From positions 62,001-126,000 of the forward strand of contig CBDATB010000012.1 of the NCBI GenBank assembly GCA_965199745.1: 64,000 nucleotides of DNA, written 5' to 3'. Position 1 is the stretch's first letter; every line of letters starts with the position of its first letter. The DNA comes from CBDATB01 sp965199745 (GTDB lineage Bacteria; Bacteroidota; Bacteroidia; Cytophagales; Flammeovirgaceae). The notes beneath the pieces are model-generated. The model was not told where the DNA came from, did not search any database, and worked only from the letters and a program-made list of their open reading frames with translations. Positions 17,596-28,034 of this stretch are shown here, piece by piece. The position numbers and the translations under genes are program-made.

Positions 17596-19878
17596 TTATT
17601 CCAAGTAGAAATCGGATTCTTGGGTGTCTCTGGAGTTTGTGCCAATAAATACCTTAAACGCACCAGGTTCAACACCAAAACTCATGTCTTTACGATGAAA
17701 CGCCAAATCAGCTTCACTTAATTCAAATCGTACTTTTTTACTTTCTCCTGGTGCAAGCGATATTTTTTCAAAAGCTTTTAATTCTTTAACGGGTCGTGTG
17801 ACGCTGCCTACCAAATCTCTGGTGTATAACTGCACTACTTCTTCTCCAGCGTAGCTTCCAGTATTGGTTATTTTTATTGAGAAAGATAGTTTTTCATTGC
17901 CTCCGATACGAATACGTTTTGTACCCACTTTAATATCTCCATACTGAAAACTTGTATAGCTCAACCCATACCCAAAAGGATAAAGTGGGCTATTTCTGAC
18001 ATCTATGTATTTGGAATGATAAACACGCTGGCTAGGGTGTTCGCTATAATCACCCGGATAGGGTCTACCGGTATTTTTATGATTATAATAAATGGGTATT
18101 TGCCCCACACTTCTCGGAAAACTAATGGGTAGTTTTCCCGCAGGGTTATAATCGCCAAAAAGCACTTCGGCAATAGCATTTCCTGTTTGTGTGCCTAGAG
18201 TCCATGTGCATAATATTGCCGGAATATTAGCATTTATCTCACTTAAACCAAGCGGTCTGCCTGTGGTAATAAGTGCTACGATAGGTTTAGCAGTTTTAGC
18301 CAATGCATTTACTAATTGCTGCTGATTACCAGGCAGACTGATATTAGCTCTAGAGCCTGCTTCTCCATTCATCGCTGCAGTTTCACCAATCGATAGGATA
18401 ACTACATCTGCCTGACGAGCAATTTTGAGTGCTTGGTCAAAACCTTTGGTGCTGTTGCTGTAAAATTTATAACCATCAGCATACAACACTTTAGTTTGTG
18501 TACTTACTTTATTTTTAATACCCGCTATAATAGAAACCACATTTTCAGTTTTAGCAAAAAAAGACCAAGTACCGTTGTGTTCCCCTTTCATTTCTTCACC
18601 TGCTAAAGCACCGATAACAGCAATGGTTTTAATATCTTTTTTAAGCGGCAAAATACTTCCTTTATTCTTTAGCAATACAATAGATTTCTTAGATATTTCA
18701 AGTGCATCGGCTAGGTTTTCGGGGGAAAGAATATCATTTTTTTCCCTTGTTACGTTGCTATACTTATATGGATTTTCAAAAAGACCTAATTGAAATTTTA
18801 GTTTGAGTACATTAATAACCGCTTCATCAATATAGCGCATATCTACTTTCCTTTCGGCAACGAGTGTGGGCAAGTCTTCATAGTAGGCATTTGACATCAT
18901 ATCCATATCAATACCTGCCTTGATAGCCACTTCTGCCGATTCTACTCTGTTAGCTACTGAGCCGTGTACTACCATTTCACCAATAGATTGCCAATCTGAA
19001 ACAATCATACCTGCAAAGCCCCATTCTTTCCTAAGTATCTGACGGACTAGAAACTTATTTCCTGTGGCCGGCGTGCCGTTGAGTTCATTAAAAGAAGTCA
19101 TCAACGAGGCTGCTCCTGCATCCACTGCAGCTCGATAGGGGGGGAGGTAAATTTCGCGCAGCAAACGCTCTGACATATCGACGGTATTATAGTCTTTACC
19201 TGCTTCTGAGGCACCATAGCCGGCAAAGTGTTTCACACAGGCACCCATCGTATGAGGTGCGCTTAAAGACTCACCTTGGAAGCCTTTTACTCTAGCAGCA
19301 GCCACTAAAGAACCCAAATAAGGGTCTTCACCTGCTCCTTCGGCAACTCTTCCCCAGCGTGCATCTCTGGTAATGTCTACCATTGGAGCAAAATCCCAGT
19401 TGATGCCTACAGCAGTGGATTCTTTAGCTGCTGTGGCTGCACTTTTGCGCACTGCCTCCATATCCCAAGAGGCAGCCTCACCCAAAGGAATAGGAAACAC
19501 TGTTCTAAAGCCGTGAATAACATCTGCACCAAAAAGTAAGGGAATACCCAAGCGCGACTCTTTGACGGCAATTTTTTGTAGCTTGCCCGTATATACTGCC
19601 CCGTAAGTGTTAAAAAGCCCAGTGATTTTACCCTGACTAATTAGGGTGTCGAAGCGTGGTAATGCCCTGTTATTAGGACCAGTATCAAAGTCTCCAACGT
19701 ATAAGTTGAGCTGACCCAATTTTTCTTCTAGGGTCATTTTTGCGAGTAATTCTTTTATTTTGCTCGCCGTTTTTCTGTCCATATTTTGTGATTGTTTTGG
19801 TTTCTTAGCAGTAGGCTCACAGCCGAATATTGCAACGAATATGAGCAAAATTATCAGATGAATTTTTGATTGAAGCAT
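17596..19878 (-). CDS. Glycoside hydrolase family 3 beta-glucosidase (BglX-like lipoprotein)
   Basis: Hydrolyses terminal beta-glucosides from oligosaccharides, probably in the periplasm or on the outer membrane. A lipoprotein signal ends IFAIFGC-like (IFGCEP), giving a lipobox cysteine near residue 20. The GH3 N-domain holds the catalytic nucleophile Asp in GMIVSDWQSIGEM, KHFAGYGASEAGKDYN, and RWGRVAEGAGEDPYLG. The alpha/beta sandwich C-domain follows with VVILSIGETAAMNGEAGSR, and a fibronectin type III-like domain (VVQLYTRDLVGSVTRPVKEL) closes the 760-residue protein. It stands apart from the SusC locus at the right edge. Confidence 0.95.
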   Translation of the reverse strand: MLQSKIHLIILLIFVAIFGCEPTAKKPKQSQNMDRKTASKIKELLAKMTLEEKLGQLNLYVGDFDTGPNNRALPRFDTLISQGKITGLFNTYGAVYTGKLQKIAVKESRLGIPLLFGADVIHGFRTVFPIPLGEAASWDMEAVRKSAATAAKESTAVGINWDFAPMVDITRDARWGRVAEGAGEDPYLGSLVAAARVKGFQGESLSAPHTMGACVKHFAGYGASEAGKDYNTVDMSERLLREIYLPPYRAAVDAGAASLMTSFNELNGTPATGNKFLVRQILRKEWGFAGMIVSDWQSIGEMVVHGSVANRVESAEVAIKAGIDMDMMSNAYYEDLPTLVAERKVDMRYIDEAVINVLKLKFQLGLFENPYKYSNVTREKNDILSPENLADALEISKKSIVLLKNKGSILPLKKDIKTIAVIGALAGEEMKGEHNGTWSFFAKTENVVSIIAGIKNKVSTQTKVLYADGYKFYSNSTKGFDQALKIARQADVVILSIGETAAMNGEAGSRANISLPGNQQQLVNALAKTAKPIVALITTGRPLGLSEINANIPAILCTWTLGTQTGNAIAEVLFGDYNPAGKLPISFPRSVGQIPIYYNHKNTGRPYPGDYSEHPSQRVYHSKYIDVRNSPLYPFGYGLSYTSFQYGDIKVGTKRIRIGGNEKLSFSIKITNTGSYAGEEVVQLYTRDLVGSVTRPVKELKAFEKISLAPGESKKVRFELSEADLAFHRKDMSFGVEPGAFKVFIGTNSRDTQESDFYLE

Positions 19879-20044
19879 TATCTATTGAATAGTTAACTTA
19901 GTGAAAAATGAATCGCTGGACATGAGTAAATCTTCTAGACATGCAATTTTATAGGATATTTTTCATATACACAAATTGAATACAAGACGATTAATTGTTT
20001 GACGTATTATTGATGTATAAAAAGAACAATCGCCAAGTGAAAAC

Positions 20045-21778
20045 TTACTTTTTATTGAATTTTTCTCTTACTTCCCCACAATGTAACATGCTTTCACCAA
20101 AATAAGGGTTTAAAATTTCATCCGAATCGCTCAGCCAGTATGCTCCGCTAAAATCATTTGCCATTGGGCAATGCTGTATATAAAGGTCTTTGGGGCTGCC
20201 AAAAGTTTTTATACTATGAATCATATTATCGGAAAGCCATGTAAAATACTCACGCTGTTGTTCAAGTTTTGTAGCGTTGCTCATTTTTCTGGCTGTTGTT
20301 TGAATTTGATCAGCTGTTTTTACCCAAGCATCGCGGGTTGTTTCTTCGGGCAAATGAAAAATCATTTTTGCTGCTAACTTCCTGAGTTGACTGGCTGCCA
20401 ATTTGGCTTTAAGGCTATCGGAATCTACTAAGGCACCCTTCAATTGAAGGTATATTTGTATGGCTTGTGCCATTTGTTGCCTAAACGCTTTTGTCAGTTT
20501 GTGAGATGAGTATTTCTTCACATGCTCATCAGTGGTTTGCAGCGACTTGTTTTGGTTCATCATGCTGTACTTACTGTTGAGTTGTGCAGCAGCATCTACG
20601 GTAAAAGTACCGTTGGTAACTACCTCATCGCCAACTTTTAGCCCTGAGGCTACCACATAATAATCTCCTAGCGAAACACCCAGGTTGATCTGCCTCATTT
20701 CAAATGCAATATGTTTATGGGGTACTTTTACATAAGCGACTGAACGTTTGCCAGTCCACATAACGGCACTTTTAGGAACGGTTAACACTGGTTTTTTAAA
20801 TGCTCGCTGCACCACAATTTTGCCTTGTACAAACATCTCTGGTTTGAGCAAGCGCGCTCGGTTTTTTACTTCTACTCTTACTTTAGCCACGCGCGTTTTG
20901 GGGTCAATAACCGGGTCGATATAGCTAACTGAATCTTGAAATTCTTTGCCCGGATAAGCTGATACTTGGTAGGTAATTCTGTCGCCTTTTTTTATCCAAG
21001 CTACATCGGATTCGTAGGCATCGAAAAGTACCCAGAGCTTGTTCAAGTCAGCTACTTGAAACAATATTTGACCTTGGTGGATATGATCGCCGGGGGCTAC
21101 TTTTAAATTAATAACAATGCCTGTTACATCTGCAGTGAGTGGAAAATCATTAGTTACTTTTCTGCTTTTTTCTATTTTGTCAATCTGCTCATCGGTAAGT
21201 TTCCAAAACTTGAGTTTTTGTCGTGCTGCTGCCAATATTTCGGGGTTTTGTTCTTGCATTTGTAGTGCTGTTAATAATTCTTCCTGCGCATTAACTAAAT
21301 CGGGAGCATAAATATTGGCTAATAATTGTCCTTTTCTCACTTGTTCACCGGTAAAATTAACTGCTAGTTTTTCAATTCTTCCAGCTATATGACCGGTTTG
21401 GCTCAGTATGCTGCGTTCATCTATCTGTATTTTTCCATTGAGCAGCATTTCTTTTTGTGGGATTTTTTTTTTGAGTTTAGTTGTCTGAATATTTGCGAGT
21501 TTCATAGCTGCTGCTGTCATTTTCAGTGGACTATTCACCCCTTCCTCTTGCGCCTGAACAGGTATTAGATCCATAGAACAAAGCGGGCATTGCCCCGGCT
21601 CATTGCGGCGTATTTGTGGGTGCATAGAGCAAGTCCAGACTTGCTTATTGGCAGGGATTTCATACGGGTAGGTTTGATTTGTTTCTTGTTTGTCTTCACT
21701 AAATAAGACCCACCCGATAGCCATACCCGTAAGTACAGCTAATACTATTAGGCGTATATTTGATTTAATTGGATTCAT
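20045..21778 (-). CDS. CusB-type periplasmic efflux adaptor with metal-binding and DUF3347-like domains
   Basis: Membrane-fusion subunit of heavy-metal RND efflux pumps. N-terminal anchor (about residues 10-27) is followed by a metal-binding domain, WTCSMHPQIRRNEPGQCPLC then SMDLIPV. The adaptor core (about 110-400) shows the lipoyl/barrel-sandwich and beta-barrel parts, e.g. GRIEKLAVNFTGEQVRKGQL and VAPGDHIHQGQILFQVADL. The C-terminal 160 residues look like DUF3347, with LYIQHCPMANDFSGAYWLS. No CusA pump or CusC porin gene is adjacent, which is unusual. Its start overlaps the end of the large upstream gene by 14 bases, so the two are probably translated together. Confidence 0.9.
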   Translation of the reverse strand: MNPIKSNIRLIVLAVLTGMAIGWVLFSEDKQETNQTYPYEIPANKQVWTCSMHPQIRRNEPGQCPLCSMDLIPVQAQEEGVNSPLKMTAAAMKLANIQTTKLKKKIPQKEMLLNGKIQIDERSILSQTGHIAGRIEKLAVNFTGEQVRKGQLLANIYAPDLVNAQEELLTALQMQEQNPEILAAARQKLKFWKLTDEQIDKIEKSRKVTNDFPLTADVTGIVINLKVAPGDHIHQGQILFQVADLNKLWVLFDAYESDVAWIKKGDRITYQVSAYPGKEFQDSVSYIDPVIDPKTRVAKVRVEVKNRARLLKPEMFVQGKIVVQRAFKKPVLTVPKSAVMWTGKRSVAYVKVPHKHIAFEMRQINLGVSLGDYYVVASGLKVGDEVVTNGTFTVDAAAQLNSKYSMMNQNKSLQTTDEHVKKYSSHKLTKAFRQQMAQAIQIYLQLKGALVDSDSLKAKLAASQLRKLAAKMIFHLPEETTRDAWVKTADQIQTTARKMSNATKLEQQREYFTWLSDNMIHSIKTFGSPKDLYIQHCPMANDFSGAYWLSDSDEILNPYFGESMLHCGEVREKFNKK

Positions 21779-24700
21779 GGGAATGCAAGCTGTTTCTAAG
21801 TCTTTTTTGGTTGGCTTTCACTTCTTTTCTGATTTGTTTAGGTGGTTTAGTGTTCTTCTTAATACCCATACTTGTTCTGATGCCATTGAGTAGGGTTTTT
21901 ACCCAATAATTAAATGGAGAATTTTCTGGTCTGCGCTTGTAATAAATATTACCCCTATTAAGAAAGATAAACTTAGGATTACTTGCCCGAACGATGAAGG
22001 TATTTGTTAAAAAAGAAAGTATTCCTTTATGCTTTTGCCCGCCTTTTTGTCGTTGTTTGTATTGATTGAGTACAATAAGCTTTAAATTTTTGTAGTAAAA
22101 ACGCATACTGCCCATCGCATAATGATTATTAGCAAGCACTCTAAAATTAGCTTTACCGGCTTTTCCATGCTTGATTTGCATATAGGCTATATTTTCGAGC
22201 ATAGGGTTCAATTCTCTCATATTTATTCCTGCAAAATATCCTCTGTACAAGTAATTCCCTTTAGGATCGTTTAGGGGAATATAAAAAAATGCTTTTATTG
22301 CTCCACTACCCATTAAATAAGTTTGTATGTTCATTGTCATAGCTTTTTTGTGTACGAGCAAACTGTCGTTGGTCATATTGTATATTTGTCCATTCAAATC
22401 ACTGAGGTAGATAAAACCCGGCTGCTTACCACCATTGTCTACTAGCTCCTCATATTGTATGTAACTATTAGCCACTAGAATACTATCTATTTTAAGATAG
22501 ATAGGTAAATTTTTTATGAGTGTTTGTAAAGTAGGCGATATATGGTTTTTTCGGGCAGGTAGTTTTTTATCGCGATACGCTTCTATGCGCATGCCTGAAA
22601 CAGCTAGTGTACTTGCTTTAATGGCTTGGTTTAGCAGTAAATCTTTATAATTGAAATTTTTAAATAAGATGTCTTTACCAGAAATATAGAGCCAGTCTTT
22701 TTGATAACCGATTAGTTGGCTATAATCAAATTTTTTGAATCTGGGATGTAATGCCAATCCGTCAATTTGGAGTTCGGCCTTTTTAGTGTCCATCACTATC
22801 TCATCTGCTTGTATGCTCCAGTCGTTTTTCTGTAGAGTATGCTGATAATTTTTAATGCGGATATATGTCTGTTGAGTACCAAAAAAGCGATTTTCGTCTA
22901 GTAAAGACAAGCTATCTAAGGTAAAATCATTGACTTGCCCAAAAATATTTGGTATGGTAAAGTTTTCTTGCGATAGTCGGTGGTTATGAGCTAATGAAAC
23001 CAGAGCATTATCAATAGTCACTTGATCGACGTGTAAATAATTTAAGCTGGGCTTGAGTCGCTTATACCATGTGGCCAAAGGTGAGGCAGAATTTTTCTTT
23101 TCTTTCGTTGGAACATTATTTAATATGTAAAACTGGGGCGATGCAGTTTCGATCGTACCAATGTCTAACTGCTGTGATTGATATAGACGTTGGAAATCCA
23201 CCGCTGAAAACGTTGTACTGGGCAGCAGTATATCTAGTAAACGGGTAGCTAGATGGTCTTTTTTGGGATACTCGAAAGGCTGAATGTAAAGAGAATCTAT
23301 ATTTATTTTTTCTTTCTCTGTAGATAAATGCAAAGATGCAAACCCCAACTCATGAATACTATCGGGGAGCTGATACTGATATTTGTGAATAGCTAGTTCA
23401 ATATTTTTGCTATACAGTAGTCGATTTTTTTGTATGGCTTTCAGTGAGTCCAGCTTAAAATCTTCAATACTAACTGAAACTTCCTCGCTATTTAATTGGT
23501 GTAGATATTTATTTTTATCAGTAGCCGATAATTGAATAGCAGCTTTAACAATACGAAAATCATCTACATAAATACTTGTCAACTGATTTTTTACATAATG
23601 ATACAAGCTATCTATTGAAAATGCTTTTAATGATTTTTGGCTATTTTCCCACCAGAGATGAATTTTGCTTTGTGGGTGGTCAAAAACTATCTTGCTAGCA
23701 GACAGTGTGTTGTTTGTATAAAAAGCATTAATATCTACTCCCTTCAGCTGAATCTGTGGGATGTTAAGTTGGTATTTGCCTTCGTTTTCTTCCGAACCCG
23801 AAAAAGCTAACTGCTCAATCGTTATAGCACTTGTGGAAGAAGATACGCTCACAGATTGGATATGTAAATTATACAGACTATCGGCAAGGTATGCACCGCC
23901 GTCTTTAGCCTGAAAATGTAGATGAGAAAAAAACAATCTATTATGAAACTTTTGATTAGGTACTAAGCAAATATGCAAGCTGTCTGCTGAGGCTTTAAAA
24001 CTGTTGACGTATTGTATATCTCGTGTTGTATTCCGATAATTTTCACGATACCAGCTCCCTTCGTTGATATTTGTGCGATAAACGGTAATATATTTTAGCG
24101 GAAGAAAAAAAACCTCTGGTTGCTGTATAGCTGTTATCGCCCCTTTGATTAGTTGGGTATAGTTTTTTTGATTCAGGTTAACTGCTCCCAGAGATGCTTG
24201 TGCTACCTTTAGAGTACCATTATGGTAAGCCTGCTGCCAGTCTGCACCTGCTAAGTAAAAATTATCAAAAGAGAAACCATAACTATTGGGCAGTGTTTCT
24301 TTTTCGTTATGCTCGGGCAAAGATTTCAACCAACCACTGCTAATATGTAACGAAGAATCATGTAAAGAAAAACGGATGTTATTTAGGGTAAGTTTATGTG
24401 TATGCTGCTCCATTGGCACAGACAAGTAGGCTAAGCTAAAAGTAAGGTTATGCGGTATGTTTATCTGCCCGGTATCTTCTATACTCAAATGAGTGGCAGC
24501 TAAGGATAGATTCTGTGCGTCTAGGTATTTATTAAGCCTACTCCGTTTGCTTTGAAAGCAAGTAAAATTGCCTTTTTGCAGGTAACATTTTTTGATATGA
24601 ACGGATTTAAAAATATTATTTAGCCTAATTTTTGGCTCTTTCTCTATCGTTTGGGGTAGGCTTTGGTTTGTGTTTGCATTAGCATAATATTTTATCAGTG

Positions 24701-26186
24701 GGTTTTTAATTAGCAAAATATTACAATTTAGTTTTTTTCTCTGATAAACTGCTTGCATATCTAAGCCTGAAAAAGATATTTCTGGGACATGTATATCATA
24801 TGATCCCTTGTGATGCGCGGGAGATAAACGAGCGTTTTTTAAGCTAAAAATACTATCTGTAGTTGATAGACTGATTTTACTGGCTGACAAGTAGTAATCA
24901 TTGCCTGGCAGGGCAATGATTTGGTTTTTTAAAAGTAAAGAAAAGTCATCTAGATAGGCATATTTTCTGCTCTGCACCGAGTCTATGGAAATATTGTAAA
25001 ATTTGGCAGAAAGGTCTGGAAACTGCCATGATTCTTCGCGTGCGTTTTCTGTATATTTCCATGTTACATAGCCGTGTTCAACAACCATAGTATCTAGCTC
25101 AAGGCGATGTAAATAGTCAGGTATTAGGGGGTAAATATCAGGTATATTATTCCATAACTTTATAGGTTTTAATTGGCTTTCCGATATTTTTTCAAAATGT
25201 TTTTTGAATGTAAAACTAGGTTTGCTAAAGATAGCACTTCTAACTTTTATCTGTTTGTTGCGTAAAATTTCTTTTAAATTAGCACCCGAAAAAGTAAGCG
25301 CAGGAATCTGTAATTTATACTCACTCTCGGGCAGCTGTGCTAGTTTTGGAAACAGGTTGATATTTCGGGCGGCTATTTGTTGCTTTTTGGTAGAAACAGT
25401 TATTTCGCCAATATCAATTATATAGTTATTTTTTTTTGTAGCGAGGTGCTGGCCAACTAGGCGAATATCTGCTGCATCTGAGTATAAAAAACGATTTTCA
25501 TGGTATTTGGAACGCTCATCTAAGTGAAAATTTTCTAAGTAGACAGAAATGTCGTTAAGCACTTTTTCATAATCTTGTATGTTATCTAAGTGATCGATAA
25601 GCACTGAGGCATCTTCAATAAAACATGCATTTATATAAATACCCTTCAGTCTACCCTCAATAGCAGTATATAGATTATCAACCCTGAGCCGCTCCCACTG
25701 ACTGAGGGTATTTGTTTTTGAAGATTTACTTGTAGTAGTGAGTATTTTGATACGTGGTTCTACCATATGAAAGGTTTTGAAATGTATCTTTTTGCTGAGA
25801 TAAGCTCTCAGTAGACTAAAACCTGTTGCTTGCCCTTCGGGAATGTAAAGATTATAAATATTTTTCTGTGAGTCTGTACTTTTTAGCGAACTTTTGTACC
25901 CTACTAAGTCACTCAGCAGGTACAATTCTTTAATGTGTATTTCACGCCGGATAAAGTTTAAATGTATGCTTTCGTATTCTAGTCGGTACAAACCTTTGCT
26001 TTGTATGCTAACTATTTCAGATAATACCCTGCCGATAATAATATCGGAATAATATCGGAATAATACTTGCAAACCAATGATAGCAATGAATAATAGGATA
26101 GTTAATTTCAATATCTGATGAGATGCTTTTCTCCACTTTTTTATTGATTTCACGGCTTTATTTCTGCGCTCTTGTCGTTTTTCCAT
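21765..26186 (-). CDS. Very large membrane-anchored repeat protein, AsmA/TamB-like
   Basis: A 1,473-residue protein with a basic N-terminus, one membrane segment at about residues 27-50 (ILKLTILLFIAIIGLQVLF), then a long beta-rich periplasmic part. A module recurs about every 200-250 residues: a short strand of the type 'DxxxVxxAxIxL/VxY', then a 'xxF/LxxDS' stretch, seen at VDDFRIVKAAIQL, VDQVTIDNALVSL, DSILVANSYIQYEEL. The C-terminal part (KGNYLYRGYFAGINMRELNP, GKAGKANFRVLANNHYAMGS) resembles the AsmA/DUF748 group of inter-membrane proteins. The exact family is not certain. It is the first gene of a pair with the CusB-type adaptor. Confidence 0.6.
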   Translation of the reverse strand: MEKRQERRNKAVKSIKKWRKASHQILKLTILLFIAIIGLQVLFRYYSDIIIGRVLSEIVSIQSKGLYRLEYESIHLNFIRREIHIKELYLLSDLVGYKSSLKSTDSQKNIYNLYIPEGQATGFSLLRAYLSKKIHFKTFHMVEPRIKILTTTSKSSKTNTLSQWERLRVDNLYTAIEGRLKGIYINACFIEDASVLIDHLDNIQDYEKVLNDISVYLENFHLDERSKYHENRFLYSDAADIRLVGQHLATKKNNYIIDIGEITVSTKKQQIAARNINLFPKLAQLPESEYKLQIPALTFSGANLKEILRNKQIKVRSAIFSKPSFTFKKHFEKISESQLKPIKLWNNIPDIYPLIPDYLHRLELDTMVVEHGYVTWKYTENAREESWQFPDLSAKFYNISIDSVQSRKYAYLDDFSLLLKNQIIALPGNDYYLSASKISLSTTDSIFSLKNARLSPAHHKGSYDIHVPEISFSGLDMQAVYQRKKLNCNILLIKNPLIKYYANANTNQSLPQTIEKEPKIRLNNIFKSVHIKKCYLQKGNFTCFQSKRSRLNKYLDAQNLSLAATHLSIEDTGQINIPHNLTFSLAYLSVPMEQHTHKLTLNNIRFSLHDSSLHISSGWLKSLPEHNEKETLPNSYGFSFDNFYLAGADWQQAYHNGTLKVAQASLGAVNLNQKNYTQLIKGAITAIQQPEVFFLPLKYITVYRTNINEGSWYRENYRNTTRDIQYVNSFKASADSLHICLVPNQKFHNRLFFSHLHFQAKDGGAYLADSLYNLHIQSVSVSSSTSAITIEQLAFSGSEENEGKYQLNIPQIQLKGVDINAFYTNNTLSASKIVFDHPQSKIHLWWENSQKSLKAFSIDSLYHYVKNQLTSIYVDDFRIVKAAIQLSATDKNKYLHQLNSEEVSVSIEDFKLDSLKAIQKNRLLYSKNIELAIHKYQYQLPDSIHELGFASLHLSTEKEKINIDSLYIQPFEYPKKDHLATRLLDILLPSTTFSAVDFQRLYQSQQLDIGTIETASPQFYILNNVPTKEKKNSASPLATWYKRLKPSLNYLHVDQVTIDNALVSLAHNHRLSQENFTIPNIFGQVNDFTLDSLSLLDENRFFGTQQTYIRIKNYQHTLQKNDWSIQADEIVMDTKKAELQIDGLALHPRFKKFDYSQLIGYQKDWLYISGKDILFKNFNYKDLLLNQAIKASTLAVSGMRIEAYRDKKLPARKNHISPTLQTLIKNLPIYLKIDSILVANSYIQYEELVDNGGKQPGFIYLSDLNGQIYNMTNDSLLVHKKAMTMNIQTYLMGSGAIKAFFYIPLNDPKGNYLYRGYFAGINMRELNPMLENIAYMQIKHGKAGKANFRVLANNHYAMGSMRFYYKNLKLIVLNQYKQRQKGGQKHKGILSFLTNTFIVRASNPKFIFLNRGNIYYKRRPENSPFNYWVKTLLNGIRTSMGIKKNTKPPKQIRKEVKANQKRLRNSLHSHESN

Positions 26187-26336
26187 GTGCTTAAAATAAA
26201 AGATATAGAGGCTTTTAGCATATGCAATAAATTATTATTGACTATCAAAATTACATATAAAAAAACATTTTTATTTGATTTTGATTAAAAAGATACTGCC
26301 GATTGACTAACCTATGTATGAAATGCACCTGTTAGC

Positions 26337-27965
26337 ATGAAAAAAAATACTATTATATGCTTAATATTTTTAATGAGTTTGGCATTAGTTGGTCTTATTA
26401 TGTTTCAATTTTATTGGGTTAGTGTAGCTATTAGCACTAATCGTGATCAATTTAACCAGAGTACTTACGGAGCTTTAGAAAATATTATAGAACAGCTGGA
26501 AAAACATGAAACGGTATCGGAGGTAAGAAAAGTGATGGATAAGGTAGATGTGATTAAGAATAATGTTGAAATAGCTTTTGACTCTCTGGGTAATGCCCGC
26601 TGGAAAGAAGAGCAAAAAATTCGTTTTACTAAGCTCTATGGCTCTCCAGCTATTACCGAAGATGGCTATATATATGAGGTAGAAGAAGAGGCTACCATTA
26701 GCAAAACAGGTATTGCCAGAAAAAATAAACTCCCCGTTTTTAGTGCCGACAAAATTAACTTAGAAGTAGATAAAACTTTGGTGCAAGATTTGGATACTTT
26801 TAGGTGGCTGCAAAATAGCACGAGTGTACAGATCGAGAATTTAGCCAGAAAATCTGACATGGTTGCTTTCATTATTAGGGAAATTATGTTAGATAATAAG
26901 AAAAGAGATGTCAAAGCCCGTATCAGTAACGAATTATTAGATTCTCTCATTGCTGAGGCGATGGTAGCAAAAGGAATAAAGACCCCTTATTACTATGCCG
27001 TTAGTAGGCAAGACTTAGGAGAAAAAATACAATTTACTAATGCAGCAGCGCAACTGCCAGAAGTGCTGCGATCTGAATTTAAAATGCATCTTTTTCCTGC
27101 CGATATTTTCCGAAGTCCTTATATGCTACATCTTTATTTTCCGAAAAAAAATATTTTTCTTATTAAGAAAATATGGCTCTTATTAAGTACTTCTATTGTA
27201 TTTACTCTGCTAATTATTTTTTGCTTTGTCTTTGCTGTAAAAGTTATTTTCAAGCAAAGGCAACTTTCGGAAATTACCAACGATTTTATTAGCAATATGA
27301 CACACGAACTGAAAACACCTGTAGCAACTATTTCGCTGGCTTGTGAGGCTTTGTTAGATCCAGATATGCGAAAATTGCCAAGTGTCCAACGCTATTTGTA
27401 TGCTATTAAAGATGAAAATACTAGGCTTTCTAATCAGATCGAGCGCGTCTTACAAATTGCTCGTTTAGACAGAAAAGATTTTAAACTAAAACCCAGCTTA
27501 GTTGACCTAAACCAAATAATACGCACAGCTGTTAAAAATATCGCTTTGCAAGTCGACGACAGAGGCGGGCATATCACGCTATCACTTCAGGCAAATCGGT
27601 CTATTATTGAAGCCGATGAAGTACATCTGACCAATATCATCCACAATTTATTGGATAATGCAAATAAATACTCACCCACAAAACCTGAAATTAGTATCAG
27701 TCTTTCTCATATGGCGCAGGGTGTTAAAATTGTAGTATTTGATAAGGGGCAGGGTATATCAAAAGAGTCGTTGGCAAAAATATTTGATAAATTTTATCGT
27801 GTGCCTACGGGCAATGTTCATAATGTAAAAGGTTTTGGGCTAGGGCTTAGCTATGTAAAAACTACTGTGGAGGCGCATCATGGCAAAATTAGTGTTAAGA
27901 GCGAACAGGGTAAAGGCAGTAGTTTTACTGTTATGTTGCCGTACAAATTTCAACACCAATACTGA
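26337..27965 (+). CDS. Sensor histidine kinase
   Basis: Two-component membrane sensor. Transmembrane segments at about residues 7-31 and 279-304 enclose a periplasmic domain of about 245 residues with no family I can name. HisKA domain: FISNMTHELKTPVATISLAC with the phosphorylated His323. HATPase domain: N box LLDNANKYSPTKP, G1 DKGQGIS, G2 GFGLGLSYVKTTVEAHHG. All catalytic boxes are present. No response regulator gene is next to it, so its partner must be elsewhere. Upstream, 26187-26336 is A/T-rich and shared with the divergent large gene. Confidence 0.93.
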   Translation: MKKNTIICLIFLMSLALVGLIMFQFYWVSVAISTNRDQFNQSTYGALENIIEQLEKHETVSEVRKVMDKVDVIKNNVEIAFDSLGNARWKEEQKIRFTKLYGSPAITEDGYIYEVEEEATISKTGIARKNKLPVFSADKINLEVDKTLVQDLDTFRWLQNSTSVQIENLARKSDMVAFIIREIMLDNKKRDVKARISNELLDSLIAEAMVAKGIKTPYYYAVSRQDLGEKIQFTNAAAQLPEVLRSEFKMHLFPADIFRSPYMLHLYFPKKNIFLIKKIWLLLSTSIVFTLLIIFCFVFAVKVIFKQRQLSEITNDFISNMTHELKTPVATISLACEALLDPDMRKLPSVQRYLYAIKDENTRLSNQIERVLQIARLDRKDFKLKPSLVDLNQIIRTAVKNIALQVDDRGGHITLSLQANRSIIEADEVHLTNIIHNLLDNANKYSPTKPEISISLSHMAQGVKIVVFDKGQGISKESLAKIFDKFYRVPTGNVHNVKGFGLGLSYVKTTVEAHHGKISVKSEQGKGSSFTVMLPYKFQHQY

Positions 27966-28034
27966 GAGTCGGCAAACGCTTGAGAGCATATTTGCAAAGA
28001 ATTATCCGAGTTGGAAAAGTCTCAAATCATACTT

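Noticed and set aside
26030..26065. Short tandem repeat of an 11-base unit near the start of the giant repeat gene
   Set aside because: Two copies only, within an intact frame that encodes the membrane-segment end; no sign of phase variation.
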